This document shows, piece by piece, positions 32,244-41,700 of a stretch of DNA of 64,000 bases (the first letter of the stretch is position 1; each line of letters opens with the position of its first letter). This DNA comes from Rhodosorus marinus. Its lineage: Eukaryota; Rhodophyta; Stylonematophyceae; Stylonematales; Stylonemataceae. Location of the stretch: contig JAMWBK010000012.1 in NCBI GenBank assembly GCA_029953675.1, positions 496,001 through 560,000 on the forward strand, given 5' to 3'. The notes beneath the pieces are model-generated. The model made no database searches. It saw only the letters and a list, made by a program, of their open reading frames with translations, and had not been told where the DNA came from. Both the position numbers and the translations under genes were made by a program.

Positions 32244-32654
32244 GGAAGCCGTGTGGTGCGCGACTGCTTCTTCACATATCACAGGGAAAAGTAAACTCGC
32301 TAAAGGCGGACGACTGGATCGTCGAGACGAGTCTGATTGATTGGACATGGGAGTCATTACTTCTCCACTTTGGTTTCACTCCGTCTGATAAACCAGATTT
32401 TTCATCTATGATTCAATCGCTTCCGCCGATGTTGTTAAGCAGTTCACTTATGAAGCGAACAGCCATCCAAGGCGATCGCCGCCTCGGCATGAACTCATCA
32501 GCTTGTAGAACTCTGTCCCTTCTCGCCCTCGAGCGCAGTTTCCGGGCTTTAGGAAACTCCCGAGAGATACCCCCGGTCTTCGTTGATGTGCACTTCAGGA
32601 TTCTTCCCCGTCCCGAACACGGCGGAGAGTGCTTCGTTCGCAAAAGGCTTCTTC

Positions 32655-32745
32655 TTTACTGGTTTCATGAGCATAGCCTGAAGCTTTACTAGCACCGGGT
32701 TTTTCTACCATAATCTTAAGCTCTACGTAGCGCGTAATACTACAT
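32655..32745 (-). mobile_element. Two family B tail remnants
   Basis: TTTACTGG...GAGCATAGCCTGAAGC (32655-32690) and a diverged CTTAAGCTCTACGTAGCGCGT (32715-32737) match the extreme 3' end of family B and its divergent subfamily in complement. No coding part is present. Confidence 0.5.
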
Positions 32746-32829
32746 ACCCAGCCGATAAACAATCTCATACAATCTAAAGCCCCTCTAGGCCTATGGTTTT
32801 ATGTGGTAGGCTCCTCGACGACAAGTTCC

Positions 32830-33546
32830 TCAACGACGCTCCTCCACGGCAGACTTCTCGACAGCAGGCTCCTCGTCAATCGGGACCTCTGGCACAGGGA
32901 GTTTCTTATGATCTTTGCAGATCAAGGGTACGCTGCACCTGCTAAAGTAGTCGTATTCGTTTCTGTAGCAGCCGAACTGTCCGGATGGTGGGAAGGCATA
33001 CAGTTTCTCGGCACTCCAGTAGCACTTTCCACCTTTTCCGCAGTACCGCTTCTTGGCGATGACTTTGATGAAGATGCAGATGTTTGTGTTGCAACAACCT
33101 TCATGGTCTTCTCCTGGGTAGGCGTAGAACTCGTCCAGGCAGACGTAGTTGACGTGTTTCTTGTAGTGACCGTACGCCTTGGCCTGGAAGGGATGTTTGA
33201 TGTCCTTGTATGCGCAGCTTGCGTCAGCTCCGGCCTTGACGACGAGGAATTTATAATCATCAGCGGCCTGGAAAAAGAACTTGATGCACTTCTTCCCGTC
33301 GTAGTCGATGATGGTGGTGCAGACGAATCCAACTTTGGCCCATTTCCCGCCCACGAGGAGAGCAAAGCATTTCTTGTTCTCGTAGTCGCTGATCTTCACG
33401 TGATCGTATTGATCGGTATAGTAGCTACATTTATTCTCGTGGTAGAAAGGCCCTAGCGGGTGGTACTTCGGCTCCTCCACAACCCTGGCGCTCACAACCC
33501 CCAGAAGGGCGATCGCGGCGACGAAGGCAATCACTGCAGTCTTCAT
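32830..33546 (-). CDS. Secreted 14-cysteine protein (divergent array member)
   Basis: 238 residues with signal peptide MKTAVIAFVAAIALLGVVSA. The mature part is rich in Tyr, Lys, Asp and Cys. Its 14 cysteines fall in the same order as in the four other members here: KC-x(n)-KKC, FVC, KKCIKF, SCAYKD, YVCL-x-EFYAY, GCCN-x-x-IC, YC, KC, GC, RC, IC. Diagnostic blocks are CSYYTDQYDHVKI, GGKWAKVGFVC and HPFQAKAYG. The C-terminus is Pro/Glu/Val-rich without the ELPVP repeats of the other copies. Fourteen cysteines imply up to seven disulfides in an extracellular protein. Function unknown; I recognise no family outside this window. Confidence 0.85.
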   Translation of the reverse strand: MKTAVIAFVAAIALLGVVSARVVEEPKYHPLGPFYHENKCSYYTDQYDHVKISDYENKKCFALLVGGKWAKVGFVCTTIIDYDGKKCIKFFFQAADDYKFLVVKAGADASCAYKDIKHPFQAKAYGHYKKHVNYVCLDEFYAYPGEDHEGCCNTNICIFIKVIAKKRYCGKGGKCYWSAEKLYAFPPSGQFGCYRNEYDYFSRCSVPLICKDHKKLPVPEVPIDEEPAVEKSAVEERR

Positions 33547-35480
33547 TGTTTGTCTGCTTTCAAAGTACTCTCTTTCAGCCTAAAAAGGTTGGCTATGATC
33601 CTTGATGATCAGCTTCAAGCGTTTGAGTAGTGAGGATGCGTCGTCCTATATATACCTGTAGCGGGCAGAGCCATAGTTTCAGCTCCATCGAGTCCTCACA
33701 ACCCGATCAGGTTGGGGGGGGGGGGTGCGGCTCGGAGTTAGTCGAAGTACGTAGGAAATTGATACGACAAACCTTCATGCTCAAATGATCTTAGTCATCC
33801 TCTTGAACGACGCGCTTATTTGTTCGCAGCTTGGAAGCCGAGCGGAGGCCCCACGTCACCAGTGTCGACTGAACCCGTCCACAATTCTGTGGAGCTTCTC
33901 GTGATCAATCGGATTTTGAGGGAATCACAGCACTGAATATGGAGTGGATCATAGCTAGCAGCCACCACTGCTGGCCTCCACCGTACGAGCGGGAACACCA
34001 CATCCCCGCGGGGCGCCGTGGCACTTCGTCGGCAATCCAGTTTGTATTGAATCTACTTTTCTTCGCTGCAACTGATGATCAAACAAAAAGTCCAATAAAA
34101 AATTTTAGTATAGATTATAGTACTAATGCATCCAATAGAAAATGCTTTTACTTGAGTCTTTTGAATAATATCCTTAATACTTCTTATTATTTTGTATTAT
34201 GATGTTGTCCAGGCTATATTGATTTGTTTATCTCACAATATATTCGTATCGTCGAATAGAAGAACTTAAAATCGTATTGTTTCCAATAACAATGGACGCG
34301 AATGGCTAGCTGAAGACATATACCCGTTTCAAAGTAATTCAATATCAGGAAGCGGTCTCGTGGATGCCGTTCAACGACAAGGGTTTCGCGTCTGCTTGGT
34401 TGCTGGTTGCTCACGCATCATGGCCTCCCTCTAGTTTCACACATAGGGCGCGGAGCTCTTGAGGGCATTGGGATGGGTTGACGAAGCGATTCTCGTTCTA
34501 CAACAAACACAACTGGACTCTCCAGCCCCGATTTGTTGCAAAGTTCATCGTTGTTCACGAGAGACCTGAGATTTGTTCGACGCCCAACTCGGGACATCCC
34601 TATAGCCATGCAGTGCTCTGAACGTCAGGATATCCTTCCGCGTCACAGTGCCGTCCCAGCTCCAATTCGATTGCTTTCCCAACGCTCTTCATCATCTTTT
34701 TTTTTTTCTATAAACGAACAGTATGATGAAAATTTGAGCGCGTCGGGTGATAAAGAAACTCACACGCGTTTAAAGGACAGTACAAACCAACTACTATTCA
34801 ACCCACCCCACAGGAGGAGCTGCGTGTGTCCTCGACGACTCCTCCTTTCCATCCTGGCAGACAGGCTACAAAATTGCCAGACAGTCTACGTGCTTTACAC
34901 AGGAGGGCCATCCAATTCAGCATGAAACAGATTTTTCAGCTCCAGGCGTTGCCCCTCCAAGCTCCGACAATGACTCGTAACAGCTTCGGGGGGGATCCCC
35001 AAGATCCACGTCCATTTCGGAGCATCCCCAAAACATTCCTAATTGTCTTTATTTCTGACAGTATAGACTGAATTATTGATATTTAACGGCATAGTGCAGC
35101 ATCACTGATATTTTCTTACGATATCAAGAATATTTATATTCGTTTTAAGTTATAATGTAAGCACCAACGCCGTTTATCATCTTCGTTAGAAACAACAAGA
35201 AAGTTTTTAGTATAATTGTATTGTTCTTCTGGACCGTTTCCGGGGTCAGATTTATATTATATACAATACTCCATACAGTAAAAACTATGTGATGGTTGTT
35301 AAAATAAATAATTTACTAGTCATGTACGTAAAAATTGGTATCCATCCGATCGTAATTTCTTGGGAACAAGAATTCTCGTCCGCGGTGAAGCCCTTGTCTC
35401 AAATACAATTGTGTAATTCAACAAATTTTTGAAGCTCTGTACTAATATTGTACTGTTAGTACATCTTGAAGGTTCTGGAA
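33547..35480. repeat. Upstream part of array unit 0 plus unique insert
   Basis: 34715-35300 aligns with 38250-38715 and 51425-51920: CAGTATGATGAAAATTTGAG, GGGTGATAAAGAAA, the GACGACTCCTCC block, GGCGTTGCCCCTCCAA, and TCTTTATTTCTGACAG before TTATTGATATTTA. It then continues as 39470-39760. So the 32830 gene heads a unit of the same tandem array. 33660-34700 is not matched elsewhere and contains a G-run at 33714-33726. Confidence 0.7.
33647..33654 (-). promoter_or_regulatory. TATA box of the 32830-33546 gene
   Basis: TATATATA, about 101 bp before the ATG. Confidence 0.7.
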
Positions 35481-36724
35481 CACAACTCGCAAGCAAACTG
35501 GCGGTTCTCCTCGTGGACACCCGCGACGTGTCTCGTAAGGCATTGTACATCGGGTGACTTTCAGTGATCCTCAGGGAGCAAGGAGTCCGGTATGTTGTTT
35601 TAGACAAGAGATCTGAAAGACGCAGTTGACTACTTTTGCCCGTAACATCCTCTCAAAATATGAGAATGTGTTCGAAGGACTCCGCGGAGTTTGGGGTTTT
35701 GCCTAGTGCGATAACTCTCAAACGCTTTTGAAGATGCTGAGGAGTGCGACGCGGGTGCCTGAGATCCAACGCGGAGATAGGTTCTTTGGTTAGAGGCTCA
35801 TGCATGGTTCTCCGGGAGATAAATATGATTTAGAAAGCTTCTTTAATTTCATCTGCATGTTAGAGACTTCACGCATGGTTATCCGGGAGGTAATTTTGAG
35901 TTAGAAACCTTCATTAATAGATAAGACCTGAAAAACACAGCTGACGGCCTTTGTCTCTAACATCGCGTCAAGACATGAAAATGTGTTCGAAGGACCCCAA
36001 AGGTTTGGGGTCTTGCCTATAGCGGTAACTTTCGAACGCTTTTGAAGGTGCGGAGGGAGCGCCGGAGCGGGGATGTATGATATCCAAGGTGGAGATGGGT
36101 TCTTCGGTTAGATCCTTCACGCAAGGTTCTCCTGGAGATAAATACGAGTTGGAAAGTTTCATTAATTTCATGCGCAGGTTTAACCGATGTGAGGTTATCC
36201 TCATAGGTCAACGTATTGTCCACTTACTAAGACAGCGGTTCAAGGACTACCTAGTAATGGGGGAGATTGAATAAGCCCACTACATCTCCTACACAGTAGT
36301 AATCCACAAGCTATCGAAATCAAACTTGCCCGATGTGATGATGGATCTCCCGGGGATTGGAAAGCTGTAGCGCGTTTCTTGCCAAGGTCCGTTTCATCTC
36401 TCACCACGGGTGAGACGAGGATGGTGGGATCCTCTATGGTGCCTGTCGCTGTCGTCGGTTCCTGATCTTCTAGATAGATAGGTGGATTGCTCGGTTTGCA
36501 GGGAAAATCTGTGTCCTGACTATCAACATTTGAAAATCACGTTTTATGTTCTTTACTCAAAGATCCCGAAAAGACGAGAGCAATGAAAACGTTTTATACG
36601 AAAACAAGGCTAAAAACGCGATCTGCTAAGGTGGCGGAGGGGAAGATGAGATGAGATGCTCAAATATCTCCAAGACGTGTGGGTGATCCCTTCCGCCGGG
36701 GAGGGAGAGGTTCCCGCTGGAGAC

Positions 36725-37453
36725 TTATGCGGTCTCGTCAACCATGTCTGGCTCTTCCAGCAGCTCGGGCACTGGCAGCTCGGGCACTGGCAGCTCCGGA
36801 TCAGGCAGTTTAATGTGATCCTTGCAGATCAAAGGCACGGAGCACCTGGTGAACCAGTCGTAATCGTTCTTGCTACACCCGTAGCCGAAGGTCGGCGGGG
36901 TGGCATAGATCTTCTTGGGTGCCCAGTCGCACTTGTTCTCCTTCGCGCAGTACCACTTCTTGGCGATGACCTTGATGAACAGGCAGATGTCAGAGTTGCA
37001 GCAGCCTTCCAAATTCTCTCCTGGGTAGGCGTAGAACTCATTGAGGCAAACGTAGAGAGTGTGCTTCTTGAAGAGACCGTAGGCCTTGGCCTGGAACGGA
37101 TTCTTGATGTCCTTGTATGCACAGTTGGCATCAGCTCCTGCCTTGATGGCTGAGAACTTGTAGCCGTCAGCGGCGTAGAAGTAGAACTTGATGCACCTCT
37201 TGCCGTGGTAGTCGACGATGCTGGTGCAAACAAATCCGACCTTGCCCCATTTGCCCCCGATGAGGAGTGGGTAGCACTTCTTGTTCTCGTAGTCGTATAT
37301 CTTCACGTGGTCATACTGATCAGCATAGTAGCTGCACTTCTTCTCATGGAAATAAGGCTTCCATGGGTGGTACTCGGGTTCGTGATCGGGCTTAGCGCTC
37401 GCCATACCCATCAGGGCAAAGGCGGCGATCAATACAATAACTGTGGTCTTCAT
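36725..37453 (-). CDS. Secreted 14-cysteine protein, array copy 1
   Basis: 242 residues with signal peptide MKTTVIVLIAAFALMGMASA. The mature part carries the 14 conserved cysteines and blocks CSYYADQYDHVKIYD, GGKWGKVGFVCTSIVDYHGK, KNPFQAKAYG, YVCLNEFYAYPGEN and GCCNSDICLFIKVIAKKWYC. The C-terminal tail is a Pro/Glu/Leu/Val repeat (ELPVP twice) ending DMVDETA. By eye it differs from the 49968 copy at about five bases, only one changing the protein (Thr3 to Ala). An open antisense frame (36656-37153) reflects codon composition and recurs in each copy. Role unknown; secreted. Confidence 0.85.
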   Translation of the reverse strand: MKTTVIVLIAAFALMGMASAKPDHEPEYHPWKPYFHEKKCSYYADQYDHVKIYDYENKKCYPLLIGGKWGKVGFVCTSIVDYHGKRCIKFYFYAADGYKFSAIKAGADANCAYKDIKNPFQAKAYGLFKKHTLYVCLNEFYAYPGENLEGCCNSDICLFIKVIAKKWYCAKENKCDWAPKKIYATPPTFGYGCSKNDYDWFTRCSVPLICKDHIKLPDPELPVPELPVPELLEEPDMVDETA

Positions 37454-37545
37454 TCTTCTCTTTATCTTCAGGTTCTCTCTCTAGGCTGCTTAACTTGATG
37501 TTCTGCGGCTTGAACCACTTTCGCTGTGAGACGCGAACCTCATCG

Positions 37546-37554
37546 CTTATGTAG
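37546..37554 (-). promoter_or_regulatory. Altered TATA box of array copy 1
   Basis: Reads CTACATAAG where the copies at 50789-50797 and 57297-57305 read CTATATAAG. Position relative to the ATG (about 95 bp) is unchanged. Confidence 0.6.
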
Positions 37555-37837
37555 TCTTCGTCATCATCAAGAAGACACCAATCTCTCCTTACTATGTCAT
37601 CCCAATGGACTCTGTCAAATTCTCAAAGCTCCTTATTTCGTGGGAACCTCTGGTCTTAGAAGCTTTAGCGCCATTAGACGTTACAATACGTAGAGAACTC
37701 GATCTGACACGCTGAAGTTCTTTTCTCATCGGTCTGGGAGAGAAAAAGCAAAGAAGCCATCCTCATCGTCTTCCTCGACATCACAGTGGAGGACCGCGAG
37801 GCTAGCGTCATATTACGTGGACTGCTTGTGCCGAGAA

Positions 37838-38115
37838 CCATCAACCATTTCTCCTGAAGGTTGGATGGCAAGTCGGAGAGAAAACAGAGCGCGGCGGGTG
37901 TCTGGTGAACTGACTCCATCTTCTCACCATTTTCTGAATCGGTAATCGTGACACCCAGGTTGCATTGCTTCTCATCTCAGATCGAATTTAGTGAAAACCT
38001 GGATGCCCTGAGTACTGACTCAGAAAATGGTCTGGATATGGAGTCAGTTCACGTGACGTCCGCCGCGCTCTGCTTTCTCTCCCACCTGTCATTCAACATT
38101 TAGGCGAAACTAGTG
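37838..38115. repeat. Foldback element with long imperfect inverted repeats
   Basis: The left arm (about 37838-37964) and right arm (about 38002-38115) are imperfect reverse complements. They share CGGAGAGAAAACAGAGCGCGGCG, TGAACTGACTCCAT, CCATTTTCTGA and CACCCAGG/GCATCCAGG (some in complement). The spacer is about 37 bp. No ORF inside. It may be a non-autonomous DNA transposon or an inverted duplication. Related copies are in units 2 and 3. Confidence 0.7.
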
Positions 38116-38716
38116 TAGGTAGGTAGAGACGAAGACTACGAATTCATAAATTCATCGGGACAGGCAATTTCAGCACGTGGGGTGATAAAAAAAACTCACA
38201 CGAGTTCAAAGGACAGTATAAACCATCTGCAGTCAGCTCACACGTATTCAAAGGACGAACAGTACGATGAAAATTTGAGCGCGTCGGGTGATAAAGAAAA
38301 CTCACACGCGTTGAAAGGACAGCACAAACCAGCTACTATTCAACCCAACCCTCACCAGAGGAGCTCTTGTTGCCCTCGACGACTCCTCCGTTTCCATCCT
38401 CGCAGGCAGAGGGGGCTACTACAAAATTTCCAGACAGGCTACGTGTTTTTCACAGAGGGGCCATCCAATTCATCATCCAGATGTTGCCCCTCCAAATTAG
38501 GACAATGACTCGCAACAGCCCCGGGGGGATCCCCAGGATCCACGTCCATTTCGGGACATCCCCAAAAAAATTCCTACTTGTCTTTATTTCTGACAGAATA
38601 GACTGAATTATTGATATTTATCGCCATACTACAGTATCATGGATATTTTCTTACGATATCAAGGATAACTATATTTGTCTAAAGTTATACGTGGTCGGCG
38701 TTTATCATCTTCATTG

Positions 38717-38995
38717 GTGGTTTTACAGGTTTTTACTGGTTTTTTTTAGCACAGCCTGAAACGCTACGCAAGGCGTGGACTCTAACTAAGAACTCGGGAG
38801 GGAATCATGCAAACTAAAGCGCCGATGGCGCGCCTGGGCAAGCATGCTTCTAGAATATCGCCACAGGGCGACACTGAAACGGCGAAAGAGCTCCAAGTAT
38901 TCATAGGATGCTCAGCAAAACGTTTTCGCGACCCCTCCAAACCCGACTTATCCACGTGGCCAAAGGTTTTTACTAGAACAGGTTTTAGCTCTAGG
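38717..38995 (-). mobile_element. Family B 3' fragment
   Basis: Begins with a poorly kept tail (TTTACAGGTTTTTACTGG), then GCACAGCCTGAAACGCTACGC and the complement of the C-terminal coding part (FGHVDKSGLEGSRKRF). It interrupts array unit 1. Confidence 0.75.
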
Positions 38996-39045
38996 CGTTG
39001 CCCCTCCAAACTCTGACAATGACTCGCAAACCGGTTGTGGCTTTA

Positions 39046-39270
39046 CGAAGGTAGCCTGTTGCGCCACGCGTATAAGGAAACTGGCTTTATTAGAATAGCC
39101 TACAGCGCTACGCAAACCGTTAAAAGGAACTAAGAACTAGGTAGGGAAGCGTGCAAACCCAGGCGCCGATGGCGCGCCTCGGCAAGCATGCTGCTCGAAT
39201 ATCGCCACAGAGAGACACTTAAGCGCCGCAAAATCCCCAAGTATTCAACAGGATGCTCAGTGAGACCTTT
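39046..39270 (-). mobile_element. Family B 3' fragment with an extra tail remnant
   Basis: 39046-39088 is a diverged 3' UTR scrap. 39090-39270 is a cleaner copy starting with CTTTATTAGAATAGCC and reading through the last codons of the endonuclease ORF in complement. Confidence 0.7.
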
Positions 39271-39274
39271 CCGA

Positions 39275-39466
39275 TAAGGGAACTAGGGGCTAGGAAGAAC
39301 AGCATGTAAGCCCAGGCGACGGTGGCGTGCCTCGGCGAGCATGTTGCTAGAATACCACCAGAGTACGATACTTTAACAGCGGAGGAGCACCAGATATTCT
39401 TCAGGATGTTCGGTAAAACACTTATGTAGCCACTCGAGGTTTGACTTTTCTAGAGCCCAAAGATTC
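39275..39466 (-). mobile_element. Family B divergent-subfamily fragment
   Basis: Matches 10310-10500 (GGCGACGGTGGCGTGCCTCGGCGAGCATGTTGCT...). It lacks the hairpin and tail, and its right end joins resumed array sequence at TTCATCAGAAACGAC. Confidence 0.65.
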
Positions 39467-39776
39467 ATCAGAAACGACAAGAAAGGTTTTAGTATAATTG
39501 TATTGTTCTTCTCACGGTTTCCGGGGTTAGATTTATATTATATACAATACGTAATACAGTAAAAACTATATTATGGTTGTTAAAATAAAAAAGTTACTAG
39601 TCATGTACATAAAAATTGATATCCATCGGATCGTAATTCTTTTTGGGTCCAAGAGTTTCGTCGGGGGTTACGAGCTTCTATCAAATAAACTGATGTTATT
39701 CAATATAATTCTACGTTTCTGTACTAATATCGTACTGTTCGTACAAGACAATGGTGTAAGGTGGTAAGTGAAATAA

Positions 39777-40525
39777 TTTATTTAAACGGAGACTGAAAGA
39801 AAAAACCCAGAGGAGAAAAAAAGCCTAAGCGGCGAAGATCACGCGCCTCCAACATCAAAGCAACGTTCATACGCCACATCGAGAAACTTAAACGGATAAA
39901 CAACGAGGACAGACGGTCAGGGCGTTCTCGGAACAATTCCCGAAGCCAACGAGAGCCGACAGAATCCACAAACCCAAAGCACTCAATGACCAGAGCTACC
40001 AGGCGATGAGCTAGAACCGAAGCACGAATGCTTGGAGAAGACAAGGCCCTCGCATCAACTCTTAGACCGTCTCATATTGGCGGCGGCAACTCCACGGCGC
40101 TCTCCCGCAGCCGCCAAATAGGGACCAGCCTGAGAATTAGGAACAGCAAGATCAACGTACGTCGTACTGCGGCGGTGACCACGAGGTCAGCCACCCAGCG
40201 CTCGTCATTCTGGTAGTCTGCGACAGGCAGGGGCTTCTCACGTTCAATTTCAAGACCGACTTGCCGTACGATAGGTAGAAGTTCGCCCTTGAACCGGTAC
40301 AAGAGGTTCAAGATCTGCGTATGTCGTCGGGTTGGGGCGCCTTTCACAGCCGGGCAGCTGGCGAGCAGGCGGGCGCCAAAACCCGCGGTGTCTTCATTCT
40401 GAGAGCACATAGGGCACAGTGAACCCATCCGGGAAGGCCAGGGCGGCTGATGCAAGCCGAGGTATAAGCGCAGAGAAGTGCGCACTTCGAAATCGGTGAG
40501 TGTGAGTGGTGGAAATGTCATACGG
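39777..40525 (-). mobile_element. Family A copy, 5'-truncated, decayed
   Basis: The complement encodes the family A endonuclease: FEVRTSLRLYLGLHQPPWP, CPMCSQ...H/R-x4-C (the His of CCHC is replaced: GARLLASC), RRHTQILNLLYR, ERWVADLVV, and the C-terminus. A deletion removes the second Asp block near 40165 and frames shift several times. The tail is degraded (ATTTATTTAAACGG). It carries an extra three residues (FKG) near 40288. Confidence 0.75.
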
Positions 40526-40558
40526 CAATGATTTCTCTTCATAATACGAATGCACTTC

Positions 40559-40825
40559 AGACGACGGTATGCTGAGAGTATGTCCAGTCTGCCTCGCGCT
40601 GAGGGTCGCTCCCACCGGTTCCAGCCTTTCATTGTGGAAAGCTTTGGTCACGTGGAGAAGTCGGGTTTAGAGTGGTTGCGGAAATGTTTCACTGAGCATC
40701 CTGTTGAATAATTGGAACTTTTGCGGCGTTTAAGTGTCTCTCTGTGGCGATATTCGAGCAGCATGCTTGCCGAGGCGCGCCATCGGCGCCTGGGTTTGCA
40801 CGCTTCCCTACCTAGTTATTAGTTC
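40559..40825 (+). mobile_element. Family B 3' fragment
   Basis: Starts at ACGACGGTATGCTGAGAGTATG, the same coding point seen at the edge of the rDNA fragment at 52435, and runs to the 3' UTR GTTATTAGTTCATC, where the next copy begins without a tail. Frames are intact for the first 30 codons only. Confidence 0.75.
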
Positions 40826-41345
40826 ATCATAGGGCATACGGTTGAGGTTGAGTCGGAACTGCCCAGATCAATCTCGGACTCTGCAAAGCCCCGTTGTGTA
40901 GCCGATCTCCTCGTCTCCGACGCTGCTGCCCGACGCTCAACATATGTGGACCTTGCGATTACCTGCCCCGTGGCCAGCGCCCACCTCACCGCAGCCGCCC
41001 GCCGCCGGGGGGCCGCGGCTTCAGCCCTTCGAAGAGTTAAGGAACAACGGTATGCTGAGAGCATGGCCAGTCTGCCTTGCGCTGAGGGTCGCTCTCACCG
41101 GTTCCAGCCATTCATTGTGGAAAGCTTTGGTCACGTGGATAAGTCGGGTTTAGAGTGGTTGCGGAAATGTTGTGCTGAGCATCCTACTGAATATTTGGCG
41201 CTCTTGAGGCGTTTAAGTGTCTCCCTTTGGCGACATTCCAGCCACATGCTTTCCGAGGCGCGCCATCGGCGCCTGGGGTTGCATGCTTCCCTCCCTAGTT
41301 ATTAGTTCATCTTCACGCCTTGCGTAGCGCTTCAGGCTATGCTAC
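40826..41345 (+). mobile_element. Family B 3' fragment with endonuclease core
   Basis: Encodes ELPRSISDSAKPRCVADLLV, then YVDLAITCPVASAHL, the RRVKEQRYAESMASLPCAEG block and the ORF end at 41305. The D-x14-D pair is intact. It ends with the hairpin GCCTTGCGTAGCGCTTCAGGC but no tail repeats, because the segment at 41346 interrupts it. Confidence 0.8.
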
Positions 41346-41700
41346 TTGGACAAATCCAGGAGGAGTTGTTGTCTAGGATTGGAGTTTTGTTTCTTTTTCG
41401 GTCGCGAGCGTGTTCGTTTACGGGAAGCGCTTCCTCTGGTACGCCTTCCCCTCGATTTTCCGCGGGGCGTCGTTTGCATTTGCAACTACTTCTGTCTTCC
41501 GGGTGGGTGTGTTGCGGGGCCTTTCCTCTTTTTTTTATTATTAGGTCATCTTCACGCCTTGCGTAGCGCTTCAGGCTATGCTAGTAAAGTCCAGGCTATG
41601 CTAGTAAAGTCCAGTAAAGTCCAGTAAAGTCCAGTCCAATAAAGCCAGTAATTTCCAGTAAAGTCCAGTAAAGTCCAGTCCAGTCCAGTAAAGCCCTGCA
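41346..41700 (+). mobile_element. Unassigned segment joined to a second family B 3' end with a long tail
   Basis: 41346-41540 is a unique sequence ending in a T-rich stretch (CTTTTTTTTATTATTAG). It leads straight into GTCATCTTCACGCC, a second copy of the hairpin, and a tail of roughly ten AGTAAAGTCC-type units (41578-41695). The unique part could be a family B 5' UTR joined to its 3' UTR, or captured genomic DNA. Confidence 0.6.

Larger units (their letters stand above)
35480..39760. repeat. Array unit 1
   Basis: Runs from a GTACTAATATTGTACTG-type boundary through the 3' region (CAGTGATCC, GGGAGCAAGGAG, TATGTTG), the minus-strand gene at 36725-37453, its promoter, a foldback element and the TTATTGATATTTA block. 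An internal duplication of the GGAGATAGGTTCTTTGGTTAGA segment occurs at 35770-35900 and 36080-36200. Family B fragments interrupt it at 38717-39466; the matching empty site is in unit 0 near 35180. Confidence 0.75.

Noticed and set aside
36656-37153. Long plus-strand frame antisense to the 14-Cys gene (also at 49899, 56338 and 32803)
   Set aside because: It mirrors the codon composition of the real minus-strand gene, which has a TATA box, signal peptide and conserved cysteines. The antisense frame has none.
41578-41700. Regular repeats suggestive of a CRISPR array or telomere
   Set aside because: No unique spacers; the units continue directly from a family B 3' end and match its tails elsewhere.
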